DNA of 64,000 nt from [Lactobacillus] rogosae. Its GTDB lineage: Bacteria > Bacillota > Clostridia > Lachnospirales > Lachnospiraceae. The stretch is taken from contig FONU01000015.1 of the NCBI GenBank assembly GCA_900112995.1, positions 26,086 through 90,085 of the forward strand, given 5' to 3'. Below, in pieces: positions 45,462-54,824 of this stretch. Under the pieces are notes generated by a model, which did no database searches, was not told where the DNA came from, and saw only the letters and a list, made by a program, of their open reading frames with translations. The first letter of the stretch is position 1. The number at the start of each line of letters is the position of its first letter. The position numbers and the translations under genes are program-made.

Positions 45462-45952
45462 TAACTGCATGTACATATTATGGCTTTTATTTAAGCAGTA
45501 ACCTATATATGAGAACACGGATTATACAATCGCTAATAACAGCCCTTCATTATATTAAGGCACAGATAGGTTATGCTTCAAGCACGCTCCCTGACATATT
45601 CAGGGATTTATCTGTTAATTCTGATAACTGCTATGTTCAGGAAATGTTCAGTTATGCAGCGAAGACATTAAGTGATGAGGGCATTGTTACATATGAAGCT
45701 GTGTGGGAGGTAGCTGTAAATGTACTTAACAGGAGAAAAATATTAAAAAAAGACGAACTTAATGTAATGTATGAATTGTCGCATTTTAATTCGTATATTG
45801 ATAAAAATATGCAGGTTCAAAATCTGGAATTATCAATTGAAAGGCTCAAAAGAATAAATGAAAATGTGGCAATGGATATTGCACCGAGAATGAAAATCTG
45901 CAGGATTGGTGGAATAACAGCAGGAGTGTTTATAGCAATAATGCTGATATGA
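45431..45952 (+). CDS. spoIIIAB: Stage III sporulation protein AB
   Basis: The protein has 173 residues. One helix at each end (about 5-22 and 153-172) flanks a helical domain of the GspF (type II secretion) kind: ALHYIKAQIGYASSTLPDIF and SIERLKRINENVAMDIAPRMKICRIGG. It is part of the SpoIIIA channel in the mother cell membrane. The start lies in spoIIIAA, with GGAG close by, so expression is coupled. Confidence 0.92.
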   Translation: MFKLSGAALIITACTYYGFYLSSNLYMRTRIIQSLITALHYIKAQIGYASSTLPDIFRDLSVNSDNCYVQEMFSYAAKTLSDEGIVTYEAVWEVAVNVLNRRKILKKDELNVMYELSHFNSYIDKNMQVQNLELSIERLKRINENVAMDIAPRMKICRIGGITAGVFIAIMLI

Positions 45953-45981
45953 ACACAGCATAATAAAGAATGGGGATGTGT

Positions 45982-46176
45982 ATGGAAATTAATTTGATAT
46001 TTAAAATAGCTGCCGTTGGAATAATAATCTCTATACTTAATCAGATATTAAAGCATAGTGGAAGAGATGACCAGGCTTTCTTAACAGGGCTTGCGGGACT
46101 TCTGCTTGTGCTTTATTGGATACTTCCATACATATTAGAACTGTTTACAACTATGCAGAAATTGTTTGATATGTAA
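45982..46176 (+). CDS. spoIIIAC: Stage III sporulation protein AC
   Basis: The protein has 64 residues from ATG 45982, behind GGGG (45972-45975); ATGs at 45970 and 45976 are in frame too. Two helices (about 5-22, 34-55) flank LNQILKHSGRDDQAFLTGLAG. This small membrane protein is the usual third member of the spoIIIA operon. Confidence 0.92.
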   Translation: MEINLIFKIAAVGIIISILNQILKHSGRDDQAFLTGLAGLLLVLYWILPYILELFTTMQKLFDM

Positions 46177-46188
46177 AAGGAGTAACAA

Positions 46189-46569
46189 TTGCTGAAAATA
46201 TCTATGCTTGCATTATGCACGGTTATAACATCACTGCTTATAAAAAAACAGTCACCGGTAACAGCTTCTGTTATAGGACTTTCGTTATGCCTTATTATTT
46301 CAATTAATATAATAAATAACATATCAGCCATAACAGGACAGCTTGGAGTAATGATTTCTTTAACAGGAATTGGTGATGTGTATATAAAGATAATAATGAA
46401 GATTATAGGAATAACCTTTATAACGCAGCTTATATCTGATGTGTGTAGGGATAATGGGTTTAATGCGGCGGCATCACAGCTTGAGATTATGTGTAAGATT
46501 GCTGTTGCAACAATAAGTATTCCAATTGTACTGTCGCTTATGGAGATGATTAATAAATGTATAAAATAA
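46189..46569 (+). CDS. spoIIIAD: Stage III sporulation protein AD
   Basis: The protein has 126 residues, with a TTG start at 46189 after AAAAGGAG. Four hydrophobic segments follow the SpoIIIAD pattern (GIGDVYIKIIMKIIGITFITQLISDVCRDNGFNAAASQLE). It is related in layout to SpoIIIAC and lies in the same membrane complex. Its end overlaps spoIIIAE by 13 bases. Confidence 0.93.
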   Translation: MLKISMLALCTVITSLLIKKQSPVTASVIGLSLCLIISINIINNISAITGQLGVMISLTGIGDVYIKIIMKIIGITFITQLISDVCRDNGFNAAASQLEIMCKIAVATISIPIVLSLMEMINKCIK

Positions 46570-47819
46570 GATGTATATTAATGCACAATAACTGCCCCCA
46601 ATATATGTTGTCATTATTAAGAAGCATATTTACTGGGCGGAAATATATATTTATGAAACTTAATTATATACTACCGCTATTAAAAAGCGTATTACTAATG
46701 TCAGTAATATTAATGCTTGTATACAATAATGCCAATGTGATTAAAGCGGAAACTAACGGACAGGAAACTGTCACGGATACATCTGGCTGGTCTGATTATG
46801 ATTATAAGGATATTGATAAGATATTAAAAGAAAGCAGTTACAATTCGGTTACCTTTGAGGATATAGTAGACAGCATATATTCGGGTAATTCAACGAGGGA
46901 TTCGGGTAAGAAGATTGTACAGTATATAACAGAGGTTATAAGCAGTAACCGTAATGATTGTATGAAGATACTTATTTTATGTATATTATCTGCATTTATA
47001 AATGTATTTGGCCCATTTTTTAATAAACAGCAGCTTACCGAAAGCACATTAAGTGTTATAGCAATATCTCTTATAACGGTATTGTTTATTGTGTTCATAC
47101 AGGCTTCGGATACAGCCAGCAGCACTCTTACATCGATTATTAATCTTTATAAAGCAATCAGTATGGTGTTCCTGCCGGCAATAAGTGCTTCTGGTGCAAT
47201 AATGAGTAAAGCTGTGTATTACCAGATAATAATTGCTATGATTGCGGTCAGCAATATATTTTTTAAAAATATATTATTAAAAACAAATAAAATATATCTC
47301 ATAATTTCGTTATGTGACTGTATAGACAAAGAAGCACATATGGATAAGGCGTGTAACCTTATTAAAAAAGGGGTGAAATGGTGCTGCTATACGATACTTA
47401 CAGTGTTTATTGGACTTAATGCAATTAAGAGCATATTAACACCTGTTCAGGACACGGTTAATTCTAAAGGTATATTTATGGGGATAAGCCTTATACCTGG
47501 TATAGGTGACACAGCACAGGTGTTATCCAATACGATACTTTCATCTTCTGCATTAATAAAAAATGCAATCGGTGTGTCGGGAATTATTGCTATTGTTATG
47601 TGTATGTTCTTTCCGTTGCTGCGGATTGGTCTTCTTGCGGTTATATATCAGGGGATTGCTGCAGGACTACAGCCAATAAGTGATAAGAGAATGGTAAGGG
47701 CAGTCAGTTCGCTTGGGCAGGCACTTGGAATGATCGTATATATTATGATGATTACACTTGTCCTGTTTATATTAACAATAGCAATTATATGTGTTGCAAC
47801 TAACTGTGTATCAGTATGA
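46557..47819 (+). CDS. spoIIIAE: Stage III sporulation protein AE
   Basis: The protein has up to 420 residues. A signal-type helix (LPLLKSVLLMSVILMLVYNN, about 36-55) precedes a variable extracytoplasmic part and about seven helices (from about 135). The conserved SPVQDTVNSKG-like sequence (LTPVQDTVNSKGIFMG) and ISLIPGIGDTAQ are typical. SpoIIIAE is a channel component in the mother cell membrane. The start is uncertain: the 46557 ATG gives a long leader; ATG 46653, nearer the signal helix, is possible. Confidence 0.9.
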   Translation: MYKIRCILMHNNCPQYMLSLLRSIFTGRKYIFMKLNYILPLLKSVLLMSVILMLVYNNANVIKAETNGQETVTDTSGWSDYDYKDIDKILKESSYNSVTFEDIVDSIYSGNSTRDSGKKIVQYITEVISSNRNDCMKILILCILSAFINVFGPFFNKQQLTESTLSVIAISLITVLFIVFIQASDTASSTLTSIINLYKAISMVFLPAISASGAIMSKAVYYQIIIAMIAVSNIFFKNILLKTNKIYLIISLCDCIDKEAHMDKACNLIKKGVKWCCYTILTVFIGLNAIKSILTPVQDTVNSKGIFMGISLIPGIGDTAQVLSNTILSSSALIKNAIGVSGIIAIVMCMFFPLLRIGLLAVIYQGIAAGLQPISDKRMVRAVSSLGQALGMIVYIMMITLVLFILTIAIICVATNCVSV

Positions 47820-47830
47820 AAGGAGGTACG

Positions 47831-48412
47831 ATGAAGCTGTATTCGTGGCTTAGGGCATTGCTCATATTTATGGTTATGTCGGCTGTATTAATGAATATTA
47901 TTCCACCCAGGTATGAGGGCAGCTATAAGGTGGTAATGAGGCTTATATTCCTTATGATTTTATTAAAGCCTGTACTTCTGCTTTTATTTAATGAGGAATA
48001 TATAACTGACAGGGTAAATACATTGTATAATGATTATAGTAAAAACATTGCAGGCTATTCAAGTTCGTATACTGGTGATAGCAGCCTTCAGTCAGACTAT
48101 GACAGCTATGTGAGCAATGCAGTAAAACAGACAGTTATAAGCAGGGTGTTAAATATAGCAGAGGAGTGTGGAGTTGAAGTTAATAATGTAAAGGTTGAAT
48201 TAAACGATAAGAGCATATTGAATAAATCAGACACCGATTATTCATCTGTAATTACAGGGATTGATATATCAGTAAAAAACAAAAAAAGTGTTTCAAGTTT
48301 GGAAAGCACACAGAATGCTAAAGCGACTTTGAATAAATCGGACATAGAGCAATTCGCTAAAATGGTAGCGGATAATTTTAGTATAGATGAAATACTTATC
48401 AATATACATTAA
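47831..48412 (+). CDS. spoIIIAF: Stage III sporulation protein AF
   Basis: The protein has 193 residues from ATG 47831, 6 bases past AAAGGAGG. Two N-terminal helices (about 4-22, 33-52) lead to an extracytoplasmic domain with the ring-building type fold (VSNAVKQTVISRVLNIAEECGVEVNNVKVELND). It forms part of the SpoIIIA ring stack in the intermembrane space. Confidence 0.9.
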   Translation: MKLYSWLRALLIFMVMSAVLMNIIPPRYEGSYKVVMRLIFLMILLKPVLLLLFNEEYITDRVNTLYNDYSKNIAGYSSSYTGDSSLQSDYDSYVSNAVKQTVISRVLNIAEECGVEVNNVKVELNDKSILNKSDTDYSSVITGIDISVKNKKSVSSLESTQNAKATLNKSDIEQFAKMVADNFSIDEILINIH

Positions 48413-48441
48413 GCCAGGTACAGAGAATATTTTGTATTCCG

Positions 48442-49014
48442 ATGTTCAGGACGGAAAGGAGAATTATTATATTTAATTATGAAAATATATTGAATAAATT
48501 AGGCAAAGATAAAATATTAATAGTAATACTAGCAGGCATACTGCTTATGGTTATATCAATTCCCGTAAAAGACAGACAGACTGTATCAGAAAACACAACA
48601 TCTAATCAGGAAAGCGGTGAGGCCACACAGAAAATGTATGAGGAATATGTAGAGAAAAGATTAGAAGATACCTTATCTGATGTTGAGGGGGCAGGAAAGG
48701 TTAAAGTTATGGTCAGTCTTAAGAATTCGTCTGAAAAGATACTTGCCAAGGATACAGATTATTCTGATGAAGAAGTTAATGGGAATAATGATGAGAATTC
48801 CAATAGTACGCAAAAAACAGAGACACACATTTTTTATGATACAGCTAATGGTAATACGCCATATGTAGTAATGGAGAATATGCCTGTTATTGAAGGTGTG
48901 ATAATAGTATGTGAGGGTGGTGATAATAAAGAGCTTGTAAGTGAGATTACGAATGCTGTATATGGGCTTTTAAATGTTCCTGTACATAAAATCAAAGTAA
49001 TGAAAATGTCTTAA
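48442..49014 (+). CDS. spoIIIAG: Stage III sporulation protein AG
   Basis: The protein has up to 190 residues. A helix (about 27-44) is followed by a ring-building motif domain (KMYEEYVEKRLEDTLSDVEGAGKVKVMVSL and PVIEGVIIVCEGGDN), with a long polar insertion typical of SpoIIIAG. SpoIIIAG forms the large 30-subunit ring of the channel. The only in-frame ATG (48442) lacks a ribosome site, while a strong GAAAGGAG at 48454-48461 lies before ATT/ATA codons (48463-48471). The true start is therefore open. Confidence 0.88.
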   Translation: MFRTERRIIIFNYENILNKLGKDKILIVILAGILLMVISIPVKDRQTVSENTTSNQESGEATQKMYEEYVEKRLEDTLSDVEGAGKVKVMVSLKNSSEKILAKDTDYSDEEVNGNNDENSNSTQKTETHIFYDTANGNTPYVVMENMPVIEGVIIVCEGGDNKELVSEITNAVYGLLNVPVHKIKVMKMS

Positions 49015-49029
49015 ATATGGAGGTTTTTT

Positions 49030-49614
49030 GTGAAAAGAGTTAAGAAAAATCAGGTTATTATTACAGCACTTGCTATTATGATAGCTGTTGCGGGATATAT
49101 TAATTATGCAGGAAACATTTCAGATATAATATCTGTCAGCAGTAAGAGCGGCAGTAAAGTTGTCAATACATCAACAGATGATACAATATTTACTGAGGAA
49201 GAACCAGATGATGAGAGTCTTGAAGAACCAGGAAGCGTTATACTTACATCAGGACAGGGCGTGTCTTCAAGTGTAATCTCTGAAGCTAAGCTTAACAGAG
49301 AACAGATACGTGCCAAGAATACAGAAAATCTTACTAATATAGTCAATGATACAACAATCGATAAGGCTTCAAAGACAGAGGCGATAAATGAACTTGCCAA
49401 AATTGCAGAATATTCAGAAAAAGAGGCAGCTATTGAGTTGTTATTAGAGGCAAAGGGATTTAATGATGTGGTGGCTTCAGTGGCAGAAGACAGCGTTGAT
49501 ATTGTAATTAACCAGCAGACATTAGAAAACAGCCAGAAAGCTCAGATTGAAGATATAGCAAAGAGAAAGACAGGGGTTACATCGGATAAAATTACCATTA
49601 ATGTTATTAAGTAA
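49030..49614 (+). CDS. spoIIIAH: Stage III sporulation protein AH
   Basis: The protein has 194 residues, with a GTG start at 49030 after GGAGG. One helix (about 9-25) is followed by an acidic linker (DDTIFTEEEPDDESLEEPG) and a C-terminal ring-building domain (KTEAINELAKIAEYSEKEAAIELLLEAKGFNDVVASV). SpoIIIAH binds forespore SpoIIQ in the intermembrane space, closing the channel. The gene closes the eight-gene spoIIIA operon. Confidence 0.93.
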   Translation: MKRVKKNQVIITALAIMIAVAGYINYAGNISDIISVSSKSGSKVVNTSTDDTIFTEEEPDDESLEEPGSVILTSGQGVSSSVISEAKLNREQIRAKNTENLTNIVNDTTIDKASKTEAINELAKIAEYSEKEAAIELLLEAKGFNDVVASVAEDSVDIVINQQTLENSQKAQIEDIAKRKTGVTSDKITINVIK

Positions 49615-49621
49615 CTTATCA

Positions 49622-49650
49622 TTGCATTTATTTATATTTTTTATTATAAT
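49622..49650 (+). promoter_or_regulatory. Promoter of asp23
   Basis: TTGCAT (49622-49627), 17 bases, TATAAT (49645-49650), about 40 bases before the ATG. It would give vegetative expression of asp23 and the genes after it. Confidence 0.65.
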
Positions 49651-49688
49651 AGATTAAAGATTACGTTAATAACAGTCAGGAGGGCATT

Positions 49689-50075
49689 ATGACAAAAGAG
49701 TTTGAAGATAGAGGTAATACTTATACAATTCACGAAAGCAAGGATATTGGCGAAGTAAGAGTTGCAGATGAGGTTGTTGCTATTATTGCAGGTCTTGCTG
49801 CTACAGAGGTGGAAGGCGTTGAGAGTATGGCTGGCAACATCACTAATGAACTTGTAAGCAAGCTTGGAATGAAGAATTTATCTAAGGGTGTTAAGGTTCA
49901 CGTTGGTGAGAATGATGTGACAGTTAATCTTGCACTTAATATTAAATATGGCTGTGAGATACCTAAGGTATCAGCCGCAGTACAGGACAGAGTTAAGACA
50001 GCAATCGAGACAATGACAGGTCTTGAAGTATCAGAAGTTAACATTAAGATTGCTGGCGTTAATATTGACAACTAA
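49689..50075 (+). CDS. Asp23/Gls24-family envelope stress protein (YqhY-like)
   Basis: The protein has 128 residues. It is one Asp23 domain: VADEVVAIIAGLAATEVEGVESMAG, then VKVHVGENDVTVNLALNIKYGCEIPKVSAAVQDRVKTAIETMTGLEVSEVNI. Family members sit near the membrane; YqhY in Bacillus influences acetyl-CoA carboxylase. In Bacillus accBC lies between spoIIIAH and yqhY; here those genes are absent while nusB still follows. Confidence 0.9.
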   Translation: MTKEFEDRGNTYTIHESKDIGEVRVADEVVAIIAGLAATEVEGVESMAGNITNELVSKLGMKNLSKGVKVHVGENDVTVNLALNIKYGCEIPKVSAAVQDRVKTAIETMTGLEVSEVNIKIAGVNIDN

Positions 50076-50090
50076 GTACAGTAAGCATTG

Positions 50091-50119
50091 GGGCTGTCCT
50101 TAATGGACAGTCCTGTTTG
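50091..50119 (+). terminator. Hairpin between asp23 and nusB
   Basis: GGGCTGTCC (50091-50099) pairs with GGACAGTCC (50105-50113), with one wobble and a TTAAT loop, followed by TGTTTG. Termination may be partial because nusB lacks an obvious promoter of its own. Confidence 0.55.
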
Positions 50120-50145
50120 AGTAATTAATTGATGAGAGGATTCCT

Positions 50146-50544
50146 ATGACAAGATCAGAAATGAGAGAACACGTTTTTAAGCTTATATTCCGTGTTCCTT
50201 TCCACGATAAGAATGAATTAAGAGAACAGATTGACTACTATTTTGACGGTTTGACAGATGTTAATGAGAAAGATTACGAATATATTAAGAATAAGGCACT
50301 TCTTGTATGTGAATTAAGCGATGATATTGATGAGAAGATTAATTTGGTATCAGAAGGCTGGCCAGTTGACCGTATTGGTAAGGCAGAGCTTGCTATTATG
50401 CGGCTTGCAGTCTATGAGATGCTTTATGATGATGATATTCCTGTTAATGTAGCTATTAATGAGGCTGTAGAGTTAGCTAAAAGTTATGGCTCTGATGATA
50501 ATGCAGCATCATTTGTCAATGGTGTTCTTGCAAAGCTTGTATAA
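50146..50544 (+). CDS. nusB: Transcription antitermination factor NusB
   Basis: The protein has 132 residues. It is an all-helical NusB with RSEMREHVFKLIFRVPFHD at the N-terminus and the family motif IPVNVAINEAVELAKSYGSDDNAASFVNGVLAKL at the end. NusB binds boxA RNA with NusE to prevent early termination on rRNA. The order asp23-nusB-xseA-xseB-ispA is conserved in Firmicutes. Confidence 0.95.
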   Translation: MTRSEMREHVFKLIFRVPFHDKNELREQIDYYFDGLTDVNEKDYEYIKNKALLVCELSDDIDEKINLVSEGWPVDRIGKAELAIMRLAVYEMLYDDDIPVNVAINEAVELAKSYGSDDNAASFVNGVLAKLV

Positions 50545-50596
50545 TAACCTTTTGCTGAATTAAAGAGCATAATAAAGAGATTAAGAAAGAGGAACG

Positions 50597-51793
50597 ATGG
50601 CTGGAGTATATACTGTAACACAGATTAATTCCTATATTAAGAATATGTTTAGACAGGATTTTGTACTTAATCGTATTCAGATAAAAGGGGAAATATCTAA
50701 TTGCAAGTATCATACATCCGGTCATATTTATTTTACTTTAAAAGATTCGGGTGGAACGATTGCAGTTGTTATGTTTGCCTCTTATGCATCAAAGCTTGAT
50801 ATAAAGCTTGAAAATGGAATGTCTGTTGTAGTAGATGGCAGAATTGATATATATGAACGTGATGGCAGGTATCAGTTGTATGCCGTTAATATTACCGAAA
50901 GTGGTATGGGGGATTTATATAAGAAGTTTGAACAATTAAAACAGCAGTATGATGATATGGGATATTTTGATTCATCATATAAGCGTCCGATACCACGTTT
51001 TGCAAGAAAGATAGGAATTGTAACAGCTTCAACAGGGGCTGCTATACACGATATAATGAATATATCACACAGGCGCAATCCGTATGTAAGTCTGTATCTG
51101 TATCCTGCATTAGTTCAGGGCGAATATGCCAAGTACAGTATTGCCAAGGGAATAGCTGTGCTTGATAAGTTCGGGGTGGATTGCATTATTGTTGGACGTG
51201 GAGGAGGTTCACTTGAAGACTTGTGGGCATTTAATGAACCAGAGGTTATAGAGGCAGTATTTAGCTGTAATACACCGGTTATATCAGCGGTTGGGCACGA
51301 AACAGATTTTACAATCACAGACTTTGTGGCAGATTTAAGAGTTCCAACACCATCTGCCGCTGCAGAGTGTGCAGTATTTGATATGGTACAGGTTGATGAT
51401 TATATGCAGGCATACAAGAGACGTTTAAGAAATGCTCTGGATAATGTATTTGCCAGATATAAGAACAGGGCAGAGAAGGACAAGCTTTCTTTGCAGATAT
51501 ACAATCCTATTAACCAGATATATGAAAGAAGACAACGTCTTATTCATATAGAGGATATATTAAATAACCAGATGACACAAGCAGTGGAACGCTACAGGCA
51601 GAAGCTGTCATTAGCTGCGTACAGACTTGATAATGTAAGTCCTTTAAAGAAGTTTGACAAGGGCTACAGCTATGTAGAGAATAATAAACAGAGAGTACAG
51701 TCGGTTAACGATGTATCAGTAGATGATTTGTTAACGCTTTATTTAAAAGATGGTACTGTGACAGCTAAGGTCATAAATATTGATAATGTTTAA
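50597..51793 (+). CDS. xseA: Exodeoxyribonuclease VII large subunit
   Basis: The protein has 398 residues. The N-terminal OB fold (YTVTQINSYIKNMFRQDFVLNRIQIKGEISNCK) binds DNA. The catalytic domain has RKIGIVTASTGAAIHDI, IIVGRGGGSLEDLWAFNEP and AVGHETDFTITDFVADLRVPTPSAAAE. A coiled coil and a C-terminal FDKGYSYV part follow. With XseB it degrades single-stranded DNA to oligonucleotides. AAGAGG precedes the ATG. Confidence 0.96.
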   Translation: MAGVYTVTQINSYIKNMFRQDFVLNRIQIKGEISNCKYHTSGHIYFTLKDSGGTIAVVMFASYASKLDIKLENGMSVVVDGRIDIYERDGRYQLYAVNITESGMGDLYKKFEQLKQQYDDMGYFDSSYKRPIPRFARKIGIVTASTGAAIHDIMNISHRRNPYVSLYLYPALVQGEYAKYSIAKGIAVLDKFGVDCIIVGRGGGSLEDLWAFNEPEVIEAVFSCNTPVISAVGHETDFTITDFVADLRVPTPSAAAECAVFDMVQVDDYMQAYKRRLRNALDNVFARYKNRAEKDKLSLQIYNPINQIYERRQRLIHIEDILNNQMTQAVERYRQKLSLAAYRLDNVSPLKKFDKGYSYVENNKQRVQSVNDVSVDDLLTLYLKDGTVTAKVINIDNV

Positions 51794-51806
51794 TGAGGTA
51801 TAATTA

Positions 51807-52016
51807 ATGGCAAAGGCTTCTAATCTTGAAGATACATTTAATAAGCTTGAGGCAGTTCTTAATGAAATGGAACAGGGCGAGCTTACATTAGATGAGTCTT
51901 TTAAAAAATATAAAGAAGGTATGGAATTACTCAATAAATGTAATACTATGCTTGATAAGGTTGAAAAACAGATTGTTATAATTGATGATAATGGGGTGGT
52001 GGATAATAATGAATAA
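51807..52016 (+). CDS. xseB: Exodeoxyribonuclease VII small subunit
   Basis: The protein has 69 residues. NLEDTFNKLEAVLNEMEQGELTLDESFKKYKEGMELLNKCNTMLDKVEKQI is the full XseB pattern of two helices. It packs on the XseA coiled coil. It starts 13 bases after xseA and overlaps ispA by 8 bases. Confidence 0.95.
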   Translation: MAKASNLEDTFNKLEAVLNEMEQGELTLDESFKKYKEGMELLNKCNTMLDKVEKQIVIIDDNGVVDNNE

Positions 52017-52917
52017 TTTCAAAGAACAGTTAAGCAAAGAGACCTCCTGTATAGATAATATAATAGAAAAGTACCTGCCAGAAGCTAAGGGACACGCAGA
52101 ATATATTAAATCTGCGATGGATTACAGCGTGGAAGCTGGCGGCAAGAGAATAAGACCAATGATTATGCTTGAAACTTACAAGTTGTGTAATGGTACTAAC
52201 GAGGAAGAATTGTATCCATTTATGGCGGCTCTTGAGATGATACACACTTATTCTTTGGTGCATGATGATCTTCCTGCTATGGATAATGATGACTATAGAA
52301 GAGGAAAGCTTACAACACATAAGAAATTTGGTGAAGATTTTGGAATATTAGCGGGTGACGGACTTTTGAATCTTGCGTATGAAACAATGCTTTCAGCTAT
52401 ACATAAAGCAGCAAAGACAGGTGATGCACAGGCTGTATTAAGATATTCTGCTGCCGCAGATGTGATAGCTAATAAGGCTGGTGTTGATGGTATGGTCGGA
52501 GGACAATCGCTTGATGTAATGCTTACAGATAAGCCGATGAATGAAGAACAGCTTGATTACATTTTCAGATTAAAGACGGGTGCTCTTATAGAAGCAGCAT
52601 TTATGGCTGGTGGAATTATTGCAGGTTGTGATGAAAATGTCACTAAGCTTCTTGAGGAAACAGGTTATAATATAGGCTTCGCATTTCAGATTAAGGACGA
52701 TATTCTTGATGTTACAAGCACACAGGAAGTACTTGGAAAGCCTGTGTTAAGTGATGAGAGAAATAATAAAACAACATATGTTACACTTTATGGAATGGAA
52801 AAAGCAGAAAAAGATACTGCTGATATGTCCGTAAAAGCATTGGAAACACTCAAAACTATTGGACATAACGAGTATCTGGAGGATTTAATCACAATGCTTA
52901 TACATAGGGATAGGTAA
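52009..52917 (+). CDS. ispA: Polyprenyl (farnesyl/geranyl) diphosphate synthase
   Basis: The protein has 302 residues from ATG 52009; a long open frame upstream overlaps xseB without a proper ribosome site. First aspartate motif DDLPAMDND (about residue 84) and second DDILD (about 228) bind Mg-diphosphate, and GGKRIRPMI is conserved. It condenses isopentenyl with allylic diphosphates to C15. It lies directly before dxs, so precursor supply and chain extension share one operon. Confidence 0.93.
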   Translation: MNNFKEQLSKETSCIDNIIEKYLPEAKGHAEYIKSAMDYSVEAGGKRIRPMIMLETYKLCNGTNEEELYPFMAALEMIHTYSLVHDDLPAMDNDDYRRGKLTTHKKFGEDFGILAGDGLLNLAYETMLSAIHKAAKTGDAQAVLRYSAAADVIANKAGVDGMVGGQSLDVMLTDKPMNEEQLDYIFRLKTGALIEAAFMAGGIIAGCDENVTKLLEETGYNIGFAFQIKDDILDVTSTQEVLGKPVLSDERNNKTTYVTLYGMEKAEKDTADMSVKALETLKTIGHNEYLEDLITMLIHRDR

Positions 52918-52937
52918 TCGTGTGAAAGAGGTTAATT

Positions 52938-54824
52938 ATGATACTTGAGAAAATCAATAAACCTAACGATATTAAGAAATTATCACCAATAGAATACAAC
53001 CAGCTTGCTGATGAGATACGCCAGTTTCTTATTGATAAGATAAGTGTCACAGGCGGACATCTGGCTTCTAATCTTGGCGTTGTGGAGCTTACTATGGCAC
53101 TTCATATTGTATTTAATCTTCCAAAGGACAAGCTTATATGGGACGTAGGACATCAGTCATATACGCATAAGATACTTACAGGAAGGAAAAATCAATTTGA
53201 TGAATTAAGAAAATTCGGCGGTATGAGCGGCTTTCCTAAGAGAAATGAAAGTGATTACGATGCTTTTGATACAGGTCACAGCTCGACATCAATATCAGCA
53301 GGACTTGGAATTGCTATGGCAAGAGATGTACAGCACGAAGATTACAGTGTAGTTTCTGTTATAGGTGATGGTGCACTTACAGGTGGTATGGCATATGAAG
53401 CTTTAAATAATGCTTCAGGTATTAAGGGTAATTTTGTGATTATACTTAATGATAATACAATGTCAATTTCTAAAAATGTCGGCGGCGTATCCAATATGCT
53501 TAGTGAAATACGTTCGTCAGACTCTTACTATGATTTAAAAGAGAATATAGGCAATGTATTATATAAGCTTCCTAAAGGGGACAAGGTTGTAAAGCTTATC
53601 CAGAAGACAAAGTCGAATCTAAAGCAGGTGATTCTTCACGATTCGATGTTTGAAAGTATGGGTATATATTACCTTGGACCAGTTGACGGACACGATATGG
53701 ATAAGCTTATCAAGATACTTACAGTTGCAAAAAGAATAAATGGACCTGTGCTTGTCCACGTTGTTACGCAGAAAGGACGTGGTTACAAGCCGGCAGAGCG
53801 CAATCCAAGCAAGTTTCATGGTATTGGACCATTTGATGTGGCGACAGGTATGGAGATTAATAAATCTGACCGGCCAACATATTCGCAGGTGTTCTCTAAT
53901 TCTATATGTGAAATAGCCAAGAAAGACAGGTCTGTATGTGCTATTACAGCGGCTATGCCAGACGGAGTTGGGCTTGCTAAGTTCTCAAAGTGGTTTCCGG
54001 ATAGATTTTTTGATGTCGGAATTGCTGAGGCTCACGCTGTAACATTTGCGGCAGGATTGTCAGCAGGCGGATTAAAACCAGTGTTTGCGGTATATTCTTC
54101 ATTTTTACAGAGAGCTTATGACCAGATATTACATGATGTGTGTATACAACAGCTTCACGTTGTGTTTGCAATAGACAGGGCAGGACTTGTTGGAAGTGAT
54201 GGAGAGACACATCAGGGGATATTTGATATATCATTCCTGTCATCAATACCTAATATGACTATTATGGCACCAAAGAATGATTATGAATTAAAGTCATCAC
54301 TTGAGTTCGCTCTGGAAGAATTTAATGGGCCGATAGCTATAAGATATCCAAGAGGCGAGGCAGTTGTCAGATTTCGCGAATTTAATGCACCGGTTGAATA
54401 CGGCAAGGCTGAGCTTATGTATGAAGAAAGTGATATAGCAATTCTTGCACTTGGAAGTATGGTTGATACAGCATTTAATGTAAGGGAAAGACTTAAAGAG
54501 CAGGGCTATAACGTGACACTTGTAAATGCACGTTTTGTAAAGCCTATAGACAGTGCAATGCTTGATAAAATAAGCACAACACATAAGCTTATAGTAACAC
54601 TTGAAGAGAATGTATCATCGGGCGGATTTGGGCGTGCAGTCTGTCAATATATCAATGATAAAGAACTTCATAACTATGTGCTTGACATATCACTTCCTGA
54701 TGATTATATAGAACACGGAAGTGTTGATATATTACGGCGTGAGACAGGAATAGATGAAGATACAATTGTTAAACGTATAACAGCAGTTTATAATAATATT
54801 GGAGATAATAATAATGAGCAGTAA
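52938..54824 (+). CDS. dxs: 1-deoxy-D-xylulose-5-phosphate synthase
   Basis: The protein has 628 residues. It is thiamine diphosphate dependent: GDGALTGGMAYEALNNA binds the cofactor, DTGHSSTSISAGLG is typical of Dxs, and FAAGLSAGGLKPVFAVYSSF plus DRAGLVGSDGETHQG mark the transketolase-like part. It makes the first MEP-pathway intermediate from pyruvate and glyceraldehyde 3-phosphate. The start of tlyA lies inside its 3' end. Confidence 0.96.
   Translation: MILEKINKPNDIKKLSPIEYNQLADEIRQFLIDKISVTGGHLASNLGVVELTMALHIVFNLPKDKLIWDVGHQSYTHKILTGRKNQFDELRKFGGMSGFPKRNESDYDAFDTGHSSTSISAGLGIAMARDVQHEDYSVVSVIGDGALTGGMAYEALNNASGIKGNFVIILNDNTMSISKNVGGVSNMLSEIRSSDSYYDLKENIGNVLYKLPKGDKVVKLIQKTKSNLKQVILHDSMFESMGIYYLGPVDGHDMDKLIKILTVAKRINGPVLVHVVTQKGRGYKPAERNPSKFHGIGPFDVATGMEINKSDRPTYSQVFSNSICEIAKKDRSVCAITAAMPDGVGLAKFSKWFPDRFFDVGIAEAHAVTFAAGLSAGGLKPVFAVYSSFLQRAYDQILHDVCIQQLHVVFAIDRAGLVGSDGETHQGIFDISFLSSIPNMTIMAPKNDYELKSSLEFALEEFNGPIAIRYPRGEAVVRFREFNAPVEYGKAELMYEESDIAILALGSMVDTAFNVRERLKEQGYNVTLVNARFVKPIDSAMLDKISTTHKLIVTLEENVSSGGFGRAVCQYINDKELHNYVLDISLPDDYIEHGSVDILRRETGIDEDTIVKRITAVYNNIGDNNNEQ

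Noticed and set aside
45970..46176. A frameshift in spoIIIAC because of three alternative ATGs
   Set aside because: All three are in the same frame and the protein is full length from any of them.
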